Positions 1 to 8,316 are shown, counted from the first letter of the stretch. The stretch: DNA of 17,476 nucleotides from Gymnopus androsaceus JB14 (GCA_009733575.1 ML770150.1:1-17476), one strand, 5' to 3'. The notes: generated from the sequence alone by a model not told the origin. Translations and numbers: made by a program.

Positions 1-330
1 AAATCTGTGAAGAATGAGTTCAATAGGGACATTGGTGAAATGCGCCAACTATGGTCAATCACAAAAGAGGCAGGTAGAGGAGCCAACAATAAAGTTGGCA
101 TGAATACACAACAGCTATCTACTCTCCACAGACCAAAACCTGTTTTGAACAAACAGGGTAGGCAAATGACATTGAAGGAGTTTGCATGTTTTATGTGTGG
201 AGATAAATCGCATATGATGGGAAACTGCCCGAAGTTCTTGGAGTTCCTGACCCAAGGATGGATAGTACCAGATCCAAACGGAGGGAAAATGATGTTCCTT
301 AAGGACGGTCAGAAACTACCTAGAGGGGAT
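1..330 (+). pseudogene. Retrotransposon gag remnant with CCHC zinc knuckle, cut at both ends
   Basis: The frame is open from the left edge and encodes a basic, glutamine-rich stretch followed by one zinc knuckle of the form C-x2-C-x4-H-x4-C (187-228, CFMCGDKSHMMGNC). A short LTR-retrotransposon-style tail follows (QGWIVPDPNGG...KLPR). Such knuckles in Gag bind element RNA during particle assembly. No protease or reverse transcriptase follows. Near 330 the protein-like sequence gives way to a GC-rich foldback that I assign to the end of a hAT transposon, so the longer open frame to 441 is an accidental fusion. The left part lies outside the window. The family is probably Ty3-like, judging only by the knuckle and the sequence around it. 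It may be the same family as the reverse-strand gag at 6878-7330, but the two pieces cover different parts of Gag and cannot be compared here. Confidence 0.6.
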
Positions 331-449
331 AGTGTGTGGCTCGGGATTGTCGGGAAACGTTGGGACTCGGGTCGGGAAAAAATTTCGGGATCGGGACGGG
401 ATGAACATTTTAGGCTCGAGTCCCGACTCACATCCCGATGAGCCACTGC
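331..449. repeat. GC-rich foldback, probable left terminal region of the hAT element
   Basis: The segment is dense in CGGGA/TCCCG words. It is flanked by inverted sequences: GTGGCTC at 336-342 against GAGCCAC at 440-446, with CGGGAT just inside the left arm and ATCCCG just inside the right. Iterated CGGGTCGGG-type motifs around an A/T core are typical of the subterminal regions of many hAT elements, and a hAT gene starts about 200 bp downstream. The matching right end is not in the window, so neither the exact terminus nor an 8-bp target duplication can be set. It could instead be a separate small foldback element of about 115 bp. Confidence 0.45.
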
Positions 450-641
450 TCACATTTGCCTCCGTCTTACGAATACCTAGATAGTTCTGATTATTACTTA
501 TACAAAAAAAATATTCCCTCTTCCTCCCACTATGAAGCGTTGAAACAATGCAAGCTCCTCCACATCTAACCCAATCAAAAAATTAAAAACAAGCGTGGCA
601 AATGCCGTATCTCGAAAAAGTAAATTGCGAAGAATTGTTGA

Positions 642-1090
642 CAGTGGTATGTATTGCATTCAGTCTCGACAAAAAAAAAGTCAAACAAACTTTGGGCAGA
701 TAACGATGAGGACAGCACCAACGAGCCGTCAACACCATCATCTCCTACTCCCTCACAGAGTCAAGCACAGGCCTCCTCCCATACTGGCTTGTCAGTCATT
801 AACCTCCTGTCTGACAACGAGGCATCCGATGGCGAGAACCCAAAGGCTACAAAAGAAGAACAGCGAAAACAAATCTGTCAGTATTCCCCTGGAAAGATCT
901 CAATACTGTACTTACCTTCACCATGTAGCTGAGCAGATTGCCAAGCAAACCGCTCCTATTTACGCATTCTATCATCCCAATCCCAAAGTTGAATTCGACA
1001 AGGACATTGCAAAGTACGCTGTATTTGCTTGCCGCAACTGTTGTTCGACCCAAAAGCAAGGCTTGACGGGAACGGATGCTGCCTCAACAA
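642..1090 (+). pseudogene. hAT transposase, N-terminal exons with first half of a BED-type zinc finger
   Basis: Two exons can be read. Exon 642-876 encodes an acidic, serine/proline-rich leader (KLWADNDEDS...). An intron at 877-928 (52 nt, GTCAGT...CTTAC...TAG) joins it in phase to exon 929-1090, which encodes QIAKQTAPIYAFYHPNPKVE followed by VFACRNC. The segment resembles basidiomycete hAT transposases, where the IYAFYxPxP block precedes a BED finger. CRNC provides the first two zinc ligands. The frame has no ATG at its start (a stop lies at 639-641). A methionine at 602 is in another frame, so the first exon is unresolved or damaged. Exon 929-1090 ends one base into a serine codon at a GTGAGT donor, and the copia element lies 16 bases into that intron. 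Confidence 0.65.
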
Positions 1091-1101
1091 GTGAGTAAGG
1101 G

Positions 1102-1106
1102 ATCAC
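1102..1106. repeat. Left target-site duplication of the copia element (ATCAC)
   Basis: The five bases immediately before the 5' LTR are ATCAC, repeated immediately after the 3' LTR at 6292-6296. Five bases is the usual duplication length for copia integrases. The match shows this is one intact integration rather than a recombined element. Confidence 0.9.
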
Positions 1107-1232
1107 TGTTGGATAAGGTACTCCACACGGTATGACACGCTTTGGCTTTCCATTTATACTTACTATTTTTCCTACGTTTCACTTAATGTTTTTCCGGTTC
1201 CGAGGTCCCGCTTACGTAGTCGAACGATCGAC

Positions 1233-1271
1233 CTATATACCTACAGCGACGACGCTTTTACTCCCTCAGTT
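1233..1271 (+). promoter_or_regulatory. Candidate copia core promoter: TATA box and initiator
   Basis: CTATATA at 1233-1239 is followed by TCAGTT at 1266-1271, whose A (1268) is about 30 nt downstream of the TATA element. The spacing and the Py-A initiator suggest transcription starts at 1268. This is supported independently: the second leader-like copy in the LTR begins at exactly the corresponding A (1385). The same elements recur in the 3' LTR at 6092-6130. Confidence 0.55.
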
Positions 1272-1297
1272 GTCCCACTACTTAGTGCTCAACTGAG

Positions 1298-1353
1298 GTG
1301 AGTTTCCACTTTTACATTTCTGACTACTATACATGTACTCACCGTATATTTAG
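1298..1353 (+). other. Intron-like segment inside the copia LTR (leader intron)
   Basis: A 56-nt stretch starts GTGAGT and ends TTTAG. It contains CTGAC (1320-1324) and CTCAC (1338-1342) as possible branch sites, and its size matches the other introns in this window. It lies directly after the first hairpin segment (1268-1297) and before ATACTTTATCGC (1354 on). The second copy of the block at 1385-1432 joins these two flanks with exactly this segment missing. The deletion edges can slide by up to three bases, because AG precedes both junctions and a T or G may follow; one of the equivalent positions gives GT-AG. The same segment is at 6157-6212 in the 3' LTR. Confidence 0.6.
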
Positions 1354-1432
1354 ATACTTTATCGCTTTACAGGTATAGTAGTGTAGTTGTCCCACTACTT
1401 AGTGCTCAACTGAGATACTTTATCGCTTTACA

Positions 1433-1445
1433 GATTATGAGACTG
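1433..1445 (+). promoter_or_regulatory. Copia primer-binding site, apparently for a half tRNA-Met
   Basis: GATTATGAGACTG directly follows the 5' LTR. Its reverse complement, CAGTCTCATAATC, looks like the anticodon arm of a eukaryotic elongator tRNA-Met (CTCATAA loop with CAU anticodon), as remembered. It does not look like a tRNA 3' end, which would give TGG at the start. Weaker similarity to the tRNA D-arm (GTAGAG) continues to about 1456. Drosophila copia is known to be primed by an internally cut half of initiator tRNA-Met, so this would be a related mode with a different methionine tRNA. Confidence 0.55.
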
Positions 1446-1503
1446 GAGTCTCTACGAGCCTAAAAGAATAGTAAATCAGACAACTCACTCAACCAGGAAT
1501 CCG

Positions 1504-4500
1504 ATGACGACAGGAAACCACCTCCTGAACATCCCAACCTTCCCCGAAGCTTCACAGCTATCGGGACAGGACACCTGGCGAGCCTTCAAGGATCGTGTTG
1601 AACTGAACGTACAAGTTAAAGGACTGATGGGATACCTTGACGGTTCCATCCCCAAACCAACGTCAGCGACCTACCTGTATGCTGCTCAAACCGCCTCCTC
1701 CATCGATAGCCAATTCCCCTCTCCGGGAGAATGGGTACAACGAGATCGTATAGTCGCCTCCATCATCTACCTGAATTGCACGGACCCCATCGGAATCGGT
1801 ATCGAACGGGACACCGTGGCCAACAAGACCTGGAAGTACCTCGTTAAGAAGTACGAGTCTAGGGATGAACAGCGCATCCATATCGCGGATACCATCTTGC
1901 GTGAACACAAGTTCAACCCCGAAACAAGTACGATGGAGGATCATGAGAAGAAAATGAAGAACCTTCTCAAGACCCTCCACAATCTCGGGGGGACCTGCAA
2001 CGATTACCAGTTCAGGATGATCGTTGTTGCGTCTATGCCAGACACCTGGAAAGACTACGTCCTCAATGTCCCCGGCATGCTCAGCTCCGAAGCATTCACT
2101 TACCTCCATCGCCTCTACCTTGACAAAGTCGTTCGCACCCGAGACGTTGATGACGACCCAGTCAAGAAGCAAGTCGCAGCCTTATTCGCTCAGCATTTGG
2201 CGGTCCACGCCGCTACGATCGCAGCTAGTGCTAAACGCGATAACTCCAACCGCCCCATCTGTACCAATCCACCCTGCCCTACCAAAGTAGGCCACACCAT
2301 CGAGAGATGCTGGGCAAAAGGCGGGGGAGCTGAAGGAAAGGCTCCGAAGTCTTGGAGGGACAAGTACAGCGGTACCCAAGCATCCCCCAATACCACTGCA
2401 TCACCCATCGATGTCTACGTCGGGTCGACGAGTTCCCCAAAACAGCCAGACTCGGGTACGTCAAAACATATCCACTCCTCTCCCACACCTCCTGACATCT
2501 CCCCCAGAGTGGTTAATGCCGTTCTAAATAACGAAGATGGTCAGCGAGTGCGAGGAGTAGATAGAGACGTACCCCACCTAGTGCCTAAGTCTGAATGTAC
2601 CGTTTGTTCCAATAAAACCCTACTTTATCGGCCTCTGATGGTCCCTCTGCGAACGTTCATCGACTCGGGAGCCACCGACCATTGCTGGGTCAATCGAGAC
2701 CAGTTTGTGGACTACCGGGAAGTTACCGAGAAAGGAAACAGCGCCGTGGCTGGAGCGGAAGGCGAGTTTCGCATAAAGGGGATAGGGACAGTAGAATTCA
2801 CCACCCATGTCAATGGTAATAAGAGGCTTATCCGACTCCAGAACGTGAAACACACGCCGGAGTTTGGACATAACCTCATATCCCTCTCGACATTGGACGG
2901 GAGAGGGTACTCAGGCAAGTGGGGAAATGGAACGTTGACCGTGTCGACGAGAGACGGGAAGACGGTGATGGTGGGTGCAGGAAAAGGGAGGATGTACGAG
3001 GTGGAACTGCTGGATACCCCTGCAGACGCTACAAACACCTACTCAGCTCGATCACAGGAGAAGGGAGTCGATATACTCACCTGGCACCGCAGGCTAGGCC
3101 ATGTTGCCGTACCTAGAATCCTACGCATGGCGAATAGAAACCTCGTCGATGGCCTGAGGATAACGTCGAAGGAAGTTTACGGGATGTGCGAAGCGTGTCT
3201 GTACGGCAAAGCCACACGCAGACCGTTTGACGAACAGCTGGAACACGAAAGGGAGGTATTAGAGCGCGTGCACATAGACTTATTCGGGCAGACACGTACC
3301 CAGAGCAAAGGAGGTGCATCATACATGATGTTGTGCACAGACGGTCGGTCCACCGTGAAAACGCCCTCATTCCTTTCCAATAAACGCAGCGAGACGACCC
3401 TTAAAGAATTCCACCGTTACCGAGTCAAGATGGAGAACTTGACGAAGCGTAGAATTCAGACTATACGGATCGACGGGGGGAAAGAGTTGGATAACAGACT
3501 TATGGAGGAGTACTGTGCTGGGCGGGGGATAGCTATCGAGAAGGTTCCACCCTATTCGTCCGCGTCCAACGGAATGGCAGAACGGGCGAACCGTACAGTC
3601 ATCGAAGGCGCTCGGACCCTCTTAGACGAATCCGGACTCCCGCACTCCTTCTGGGCAGAATGCGCGGCTACTTTCTGCTATGTCGAAAGCTTTGTACCAT
3701 CCGCGAGGTTCCCGGACGACGTGCCCATCGAGGTCTTGACAAGAAAACGGCACGACGTCTCGCACCTGAGGCCGTTTGGCTGTAGATGCTGGGCGACACT
3801 TCCAGATATTCGGACTGGGGGGAAATTGGCGAGACAAGCGGTGGAAGGAATAATGGTCGGTTACATGGGACGCAGAGGGTACCGACTCTGGATCCCGAGC
3901 ACGAAGACGTTCATGGAGAGCAGAGACGTGAGGTTCGAGGAAGGAGAGTCGAAACGAACTCGAAGCAAACCTGACAGGAACCCCGATGATGTCGAGGAAC
4001 TGTCATCCGGAGATACCGGAGTCGAGATCAACTCTGATCCCAATGATAAATCCGGAAACGCCGAGACCCTGGACTCCGAGGGACCTACCCCAGACTCAAC
4101 TCCGTTAGCGATACCGGATCCTCCCATAGACGCTGACCAACAACTTCCACTACAACGAGCACCAGCACCGCAAGCTGCAGTCCCTCCGGCGCCACGTAGG
4201 AGCACGCGAGATAGGAAAATCACGCAAAGGCTGATTGACTCCGAAGCTTCAGAGGACCGAGAGAGAGAGGCAAAGAATAACGGGGAAGCTTGGGCGAACG
4301 ACTTACCGGCTGAACAGCAACCACTGGCGCTGATCGTTCAGAACCCCTGGGCATTCGCGTCGAATGATTCGGAGTTTTGGGTACCGGCATCGTACAAGCA
4401 AGCTATGCAGAGGCCGGATTTATGGTCTGAGCCAATGCAAGCCGAGTACAACCTGCTTATGGAAAAGCAGGTTTGGGAGCTAGTCAAACTCCCGGCTGGA

Positions 4501-5959
4501 GCGAATCTCATGGGTGGTCGATGGACTTACGCTATCAAATGGGGATCGAACGGTGAAGTTGTCCGCCGCAAAGCTCGTTATGTGGCCCAGGGTTTTACTC
4601 AGATCCTTGGTGTGGATTATGACAAGACCTATGGCGCGGTCGCGCGTATGGAGTCCCTTAGGCTGGTCCTCGCGATCATCGTCGTTTTGGGCTTGAAGCT
4701 GTTCCAGGTCGACTTCAAAGGCGCATTCTTGAATAGCCCGATTACACATGACGTCTACATGAAGCAACCTGAGGGCTTCGTGAAACCAGGGGAAGAGCAC
4801 CTCGTTTGCAAACTCAAGCGCTCGATTTATGGGACCAAGCAAGGTAGTCACGACTGGCAGGCCACACTGGCCGCGGGCTATAAAGAGGATGGATACCACA
4901 CCTCGAGAGCAGATCCATGCATCCGTTACCGGCGCGAGAGGGGAAATTACACCATCACTAGCACGTATGGAGATGATGTGTGCGGGGGGTCTTCAACGGA
5001 GGACGGTAAAAAGAAAGCAATCGGAGACTTGGGGAAACGGTGGGAAGCAGGAGAGGTCACGACAAATGTCTTGTTGGGAATGACTATACGCCAGGACAAC
5101 ACAGGTTCCATTACGATATCCCAAGCCGCCTACTTCCAACGCATGCTGGAGCACTTTGGGCTCCAGAATGTGACCCCACGACGTACTCCATTACCGCCAG
5201 GTCTGAAACTCAAGGAGTCCCCAAACCCACTTCCCGAGGATGAGAGAAGGTTCATGGCCGATAAGCCATATCGCTCAGTTGTCGGTTCTGTAATGTGGGG
5301 GTCAGGATGCACTAGACCTGACATCTGCTTTGCGTCCAACATGCTTGCTCGATACCAACTCAACCCTGGTCGCTACCATTGGGAATTGGTGGAGTGGTTA
5401 GCCGGCTACATCAAATGGTCAATTCACTACGCTATCACATACCGGAAACCGAATCGAGGGGATACGAGACCAGGGGTGGGACTCAAACCAGCTGGGCATA
5501 TAGATGCGGACTACGCAGGATGTATTGATACACGGAGGTCAACATCTGGGTTTGTCTTCCTCATGGCAGGTGTCGCCCGTCTCATGGAGCTCCAAACGAC
5601 AGGCAACAGTAGCAACTTCAACGGTGGAAGCGGAATACGTGTCTTTGGCAAGAGCGAGCCAACAAGCGGTCTGGATGTCATCATTCTTGGCTGAAGTAGA
5701 CCTTGAGCAGGTTGGACCAGTAGACCTATATGGGGATAATGAGGGGGCAAACAGCCTAGCGGAGAATTCGAAACAACATGCGCTTATCAAACACATTGAC
5801 GTACGCCACCACCATATCCGGGAGAAAGTGACCGATGGAGACGTCAGGGTGAAGGGGATCCGGTCGAAGGACAACCTGGGAGACATATTCACTAAACCGC
5901 TGGCTGCACCGGCCCACTCAAAGTTAGTCAGGCTCTTGGGATTGGATCGTACGGAGTAG
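1504..5959 (+). pseudogene. Copia gag-pol polyprotein with one frame break in RNase H
   Basis: The main frame runs from ATG 1504 to 5694. Domains in order are a UBN2-like Gag (about residues 15-240), a knuckle C253-x4-C-x5-H-x4-C269, an aspartic protease (FIDSGATDHC, D387), a GAG-pre-integrase zinc region (WHRRLGH...CEAC, about 526-565), an integrase core with D592, D657 and E693 (35 residues between the last two), and a reverse transcriptase with YGDD at 1155-1158 (usual copia form YxDD). RNase H begins at HIDADYAG (about 1332). After LMAG (about 5570) the frame leaves the conserved path. RNase H continues one frame over (SWSSKRQATVATSTVEAEY...DIFTKPL) to the stop at 5957-5959. A net +1 change near 5567-5577 explains this. 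The stop abuts the polypurine tract. The start is the first ATG after the primer-binding site. Confidence 0.93.
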
Positions 5960-5965
5960 GGGGGG
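5959..5965 (+). promoter_or_regulatory. Polypurine tract of the copia element
   Basis: Seven consecutive G residues end exactly at the first base before the 3' LTR (TGTTGG at 5966). The tract overlaps the last base of the gag-pol stop codon. It is the expected primer site for plus-strand DNA synthesis. Confidence 0.8.
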
Positions 5966-6291
5966 TGTTGGATAAGGTACTCCGCACGGTATGACACGCT
6001 TTGGCTTTCCATTTATACTTACTATTTTTCCTACGTTTCACTTAATGTTTTTCCGGTTCCGAGGTCCCGCTTACGTAGTCGAACGATCGACCTATATACC
6101 TACAGCGACAACGCTTTTACTCCCTCAGTTGTCCCACTACTTAGTGCTCAACTGAGGTGAGTTTCCACTTTTACATTTCTGACTACTATACATGTACTCA
6201 CCGTATATTTAGATACTTTATCGCTTTACAGGTATAGTAGTGTAGTTGTCCCACTACTTAGTGCTCAACTGAGATACTTTATCGCTTTACA
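5966..6291 (+). repeat. 3' LTR of the copia element
   Basis: Same length (326 bp) and same TG...CA ends as the 5' LTR, with two substitutions. It carries the same duplicated leader block, so the duplication was already present before this copy integrated. It is followed directly by the ATCAC duplication. Confidence 0.95.
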
Positions 6292-6296
6292 ATCAC
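6292..6296. repeat. Right target-site duplication of the copia element (ATCAC)
   Basis: Matches 1102-1106. Removing 1107-6296 restores a hAT intron of 53 nt that begins GTGAGT at 1091 and ends CAG at 6333. Confidence 0.9.
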
Positions 6297-6333
6297 AAAT
6301 CTATTTGGGCACTTACCAATTACATCGCAACAG

Positions 6334-6877
6334 GTGTGCTCCATCGACATGCCAAGAGATGTTGGGGAGACGAGGCCGTAAAGGCAGCACAAGAGTCAAA
6401 GGATTTATCAAGGGCGCGTGAGGCAATTGAAAAGTTCGGGTCGAAGAAACAGTCAATGCTGACAGCGGTGCTTCGAACCGTGAAAGGATGGGCAGAATCG
6501 TTCTCAACAACCCCACCATCGAAAGAGAACATACGGTATGTGTAAGAAATGTGTAGCGTGGAGTATGAGGGCTGATTGTCTGGCAGCATTGTAACGGCAC
6601 GTTGGGTATCTGAGTGTGCTTGTCCATTTCGCGTTGTCCAGGACCGTGGTTATTGTTGGTTGCAGAAGGAAGGTCATCCAGACCGATATGTCCCAAGTAA
6701 AGAGACCGTGTCGAGGGATGTAAAGCATCTGTTTGAGAAAACGAAAGAAAAGATTGCTGTGGAGTTACAGGTCAGTATTTGAACACAAATATAAGTTCCG
6801 CTCACCTTCTGAATGAATAGGACTATGATGGCGAGATTCCGATTGCACTGGACTGCTGGACCTCTCCTAATCATCGA
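6334..6877 (+). pseudogene. hAT transposase, middle exons, truncated in the catalytic domain
   Basis: Exon 6334-6535 continues the serine codon split at 1090 and encodes VLHRHAKRCWGDEAVKAA, giving the His/Cys half of the BED finger. An intron at 6536-6586 (51 nt, GTATGT...CTGAT...CAG) joins in phase to exon 6587-6770 (TARWVSECACPFRVVQDRGY, then RYVPSKETVSRDVKHLF), the conserved helical region before the catalytic core. An intron at 6771-6820 (50 nt, GTCAGT...TAG) leads to exon 6821-6877 (DYDGEIPIALDCWTSPNHR). The D of LDCWTSP is the expected first catalytic aspartate. The next bases read as reverse-strand gag, so the remaining catalytic residues are lost. No internal stop is seen across these exons, so decay within them is slight. 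Confidence 0.75.
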
Positions 6878-7330
6878 ATTCGAAAGGATTGCGGGCGAGT
6901 CAACTGTTGCTTTCATCAGTTTCGCCGCCTCTGCCCTGAATACCTCTGTATACACTTTCAGCTTTTCTCGTTCCCCTGGATGTATAGGAGCGAACTGAGT
7001 GATGTATCTGTGTAATGTGTTCTTTGATCCATGCGTATTTCCCAATGATTCAGGAAAGGTCTCAGCCAATTTCTTACAGAATTCGTCAAAATTAGGCTTA
7101 GTGACACAGTCCCAATGTTGAAACACATTTCTGGTCTCAAGCGTCATCCATTCAAAACACTTCGCAAGTTTGACCTTGTCTGATGTTGTACCGGTTGTGT
7201 CAAAGGTATTCTTGACAAATTCTAACCATTCGGATATATTTTGTGGATGTGCTATATTAAATATCATTGCGGTCTTTGACCGCTTTGGGAAGTTTTCATT
7301 TTTTAATTCTTTCAACTCATCTGTAGTCAT
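6878..7330 (-). pseudogene. Retrotransposon gag N-terminal fragment
   Basis: ATG at 7330 opens about 150 codons of gag-like protein. It is a charged N-terminus followed by a helical capsid-like region (ISEWLEFVKNTFDTTG, then DEFCKKLAETFPE). It resembles the N-terminal half of fungal Ty3-like Gag in composition and layout; I cannot name the family. Reading on past about 6878 enters the opposite strand of the hAT gene, so the C-terminal half, with any zinc knuckle, is missing. The boundary is the broken right junction of hAT. Upstream (minus-strand sense), 7369-7377 and 7396-7404 form a perfect 9-bp inverted repeat (TTAGGATAG/CTATCCTAA) of unknown meaning. Confidence 0.5.
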
Positions 7331-7430
7331 GGCTGGCGCACTTTAGGCTACCACTAAATATAACCTAGTTAGGATAGAAAAATGATGTACCTAAACTATC
7401 CTAAGAGGTCCCTTTTTCTGGCATTCTGCC

Positions 7431-7929
7431 CACCCATTTTTTTCATGGGGCAGCTGCCCACCTCTGCCCACCCCAGCCCACTCAACTGAAAACCACTGCC
7501 CTGCCCAACCTGGCAGCTGCCCAACTTGTCACAGGTCACAGGTGTCCAGGGTCCTTCTGGGCAGCTGCCTGGCGTTTTTCCAAATTTTGTCTTGGGTCCC
7601 CCACACTATTCTCCATTCATTTTGCATGGATATCATCAGTGATATAGGTGCTCATATTGCTGCAACACTATTGCAGCTTTAGGGCAGCTGCCCTCCCTAT
7701 GCTTTCTTTTCCCCATCTAGCACTCATACTTACTGCTTAGATCTTACTGTTTGCTCTCCACAGTATGCATAGATGTCCACCCTAGTTACATTTATTCATG
7801 TAATACACCTGGCAGCTGCCCACCTAATCTAAAAGATTATAACAACGTAAATAACAAAATAAAATATGTCATACTATAGTGTTCAAACAAACACTTGTCA
7901 TAATCATAACTCCGAAGATGCATACATAA
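7431..7929. repeat. Non-coding stretch with dispersed CAGCTG palindromes
   Basis: No gene is visible. The perfect palindrome GGGCAGCTGCCC occurs at 7448-7459 and 7682-7693. Near copies (TGGCAGCTGCCC or GGGCAGCTGCCT) lie near 7511, 7559 and 7811. CTGCCCA and GCCCA words recur around 7425-7510. These are the same core words as the tandem array at 8374-8702, so both probably belong to one repeat unit later split by the foldback MITE at 7930-8316. Confidence 0.7.
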
Positions 7930-8316
7930 CACTGCGGCTGGCCCAAAAAATGTCATGCAATAAAGGCTGGGATAAATTCAATGATAAATGTATGGATATT
8001 TATTAGGATTTGATCATGAAATAAAATTGATTTGCCACATGATAATCATACAGCCATTAGTAAACTTTTGTGCGCAATAAAGTTGCAAGATTTTCCTTTT
8101 TTATCCCACAAAAATTTCAATTCCCCTTTCTTTCGATTCTCTTTTGTGCACGCAAAAGTTCTAAAATTTTGCAGGACAAAGATCACAAACGGCATCATGA
8201 TTGTTGCATGGCAAATGAACTTTATTTCGTGATGTAACCCTCATAAATATATTTCCATTTATCATTCTGTTTATCGTAACTTTTATTGCACGATATTTTT
8301 TGGTCCAGCCGCAGTG
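7930..8316. mobile_element. 387-bp foldback MITE with TAA target duplications
   Basis: The left end CACTGCGGCTGG(C)CCAAAA at 7930 is mirrored at the right end, 8316 read backwards (same with A for C). Similarity between the two arms continues inward, imperfectly, for well over 100 bp: TGCAATAAA, AATGATAAATG, GAAATAAA(A/G)TT and ATTTGCCA recur in the same order on opposite strands. Nearly the whole element is therefore a hairpin. TAA at 7927-7929 and TAA at 8317-8319 flank it. A 3-bp TWA duplication is typical of PIF/Harbinger insertions, which is the best guess for the mobilising transposase. It encodes no credible protein. Confidence 0.85.

Larger units (their letters stand above)
1107..1432 (+). 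repeat. 5' LTR of the copia element
   Basis: Begins TGTTGGATAAGG and ends CTTTACA, so it has the TG...CA boundaries, and matches 5966-6291 at 324 of 326 positions. It contains a TATA-like CTATATA (1233-1239), an initiator-like TCAGTT (1266-1271), and near its end two copies of a leader-like block (1268-1371 and 1385-1432). Each copy opens with a hairpin-forming segment. In the first, CTCAGTTG (1265-1272) pairs with CAACTGAG (1290-1297), with a second short stem CACTA/TAGTG inside. The second block lacks a 56-nt GT-AG segment present in the first. Confidence 0.95.
1107..6291 (+). mobile_element. Complete Ty1/copia LTR retrotransposon, 5,185 bp
   Basis: The parts in order are a 326-bp LTR, a primer-binding site, one gag-pol reading frame (protease, integrase, reverse transcriptase, RNase H), a seven-G polypurine tract and a second 326-bp LTR. 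ATCAC duplications flank it. Integrase before reverse transcriptase is the copia order. By direct comparison the two LTRs differ at only two positions (1125 A versus 5984 G, and 1250 G versus 6109 A), so the insertion is recent. One frame break in the RNase H region makes this copy non-autonomous. It sits inside an intron of the hAT transposase gene in the same orientation. Confidence 0.95.
331..6877 (+). mobile_element. Broken hAT DNA transposon, interrupted by a copia element and missing its right half
   Basis: The element is made of the terminal foldback at 331-449, a transposase gene in exons at about 642-1090 and 6334-6877, and a 5.2-kb copia insertion between them. Homology to hAT stops after a WTSPNHR-type motif at 6877, where an unrelated reverse-strand gag fragment begins. 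Most of the catalytic RNase H-like domain, the dimerisation domain and the right terminus are therefore absent. The element cannot be autonomous. It appears to have landed in the gag remnant at 1-330. The right-hand flank does not continue that gag in the same direction, which implies a later deletion or rearrangement at the right junction. Confidence 0.7.

Noticed and set aside
331..441. Open frame continuing the gag remnant through the GC-rich foldback
   Set aside because: The coding character ends near 330. The rest translates the CGGGA repeats of the hAT end and is an accidental fusion.
595..928. Open frame in the same phase as the IYAFYHPNP exon, starting at GTG 595
   Set aside because: The stretch before 929 is low-complexity out-of-frame translation. 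The acidic N-terminus lies in another frame and is joined by the intron 877-928.
1663..2172. Minus-strand ORF opposite copia gag
   Set aside because: It is a shadow of the gag-pol frame, with no motif of its own.
5504..5959. Separate small gene overlapping the end of gag-pol
   Set aside because: It is the remainder of RNase H after a frame change, and the conserved residues continue across the break. Programmed frameshifting is unlikely this far downstream, inside RNase H.
8032..8232. 66-residue ORF
   Set aside because: It lies wholly inside the foldback MITE and is AT-rich sequence with no coding character.
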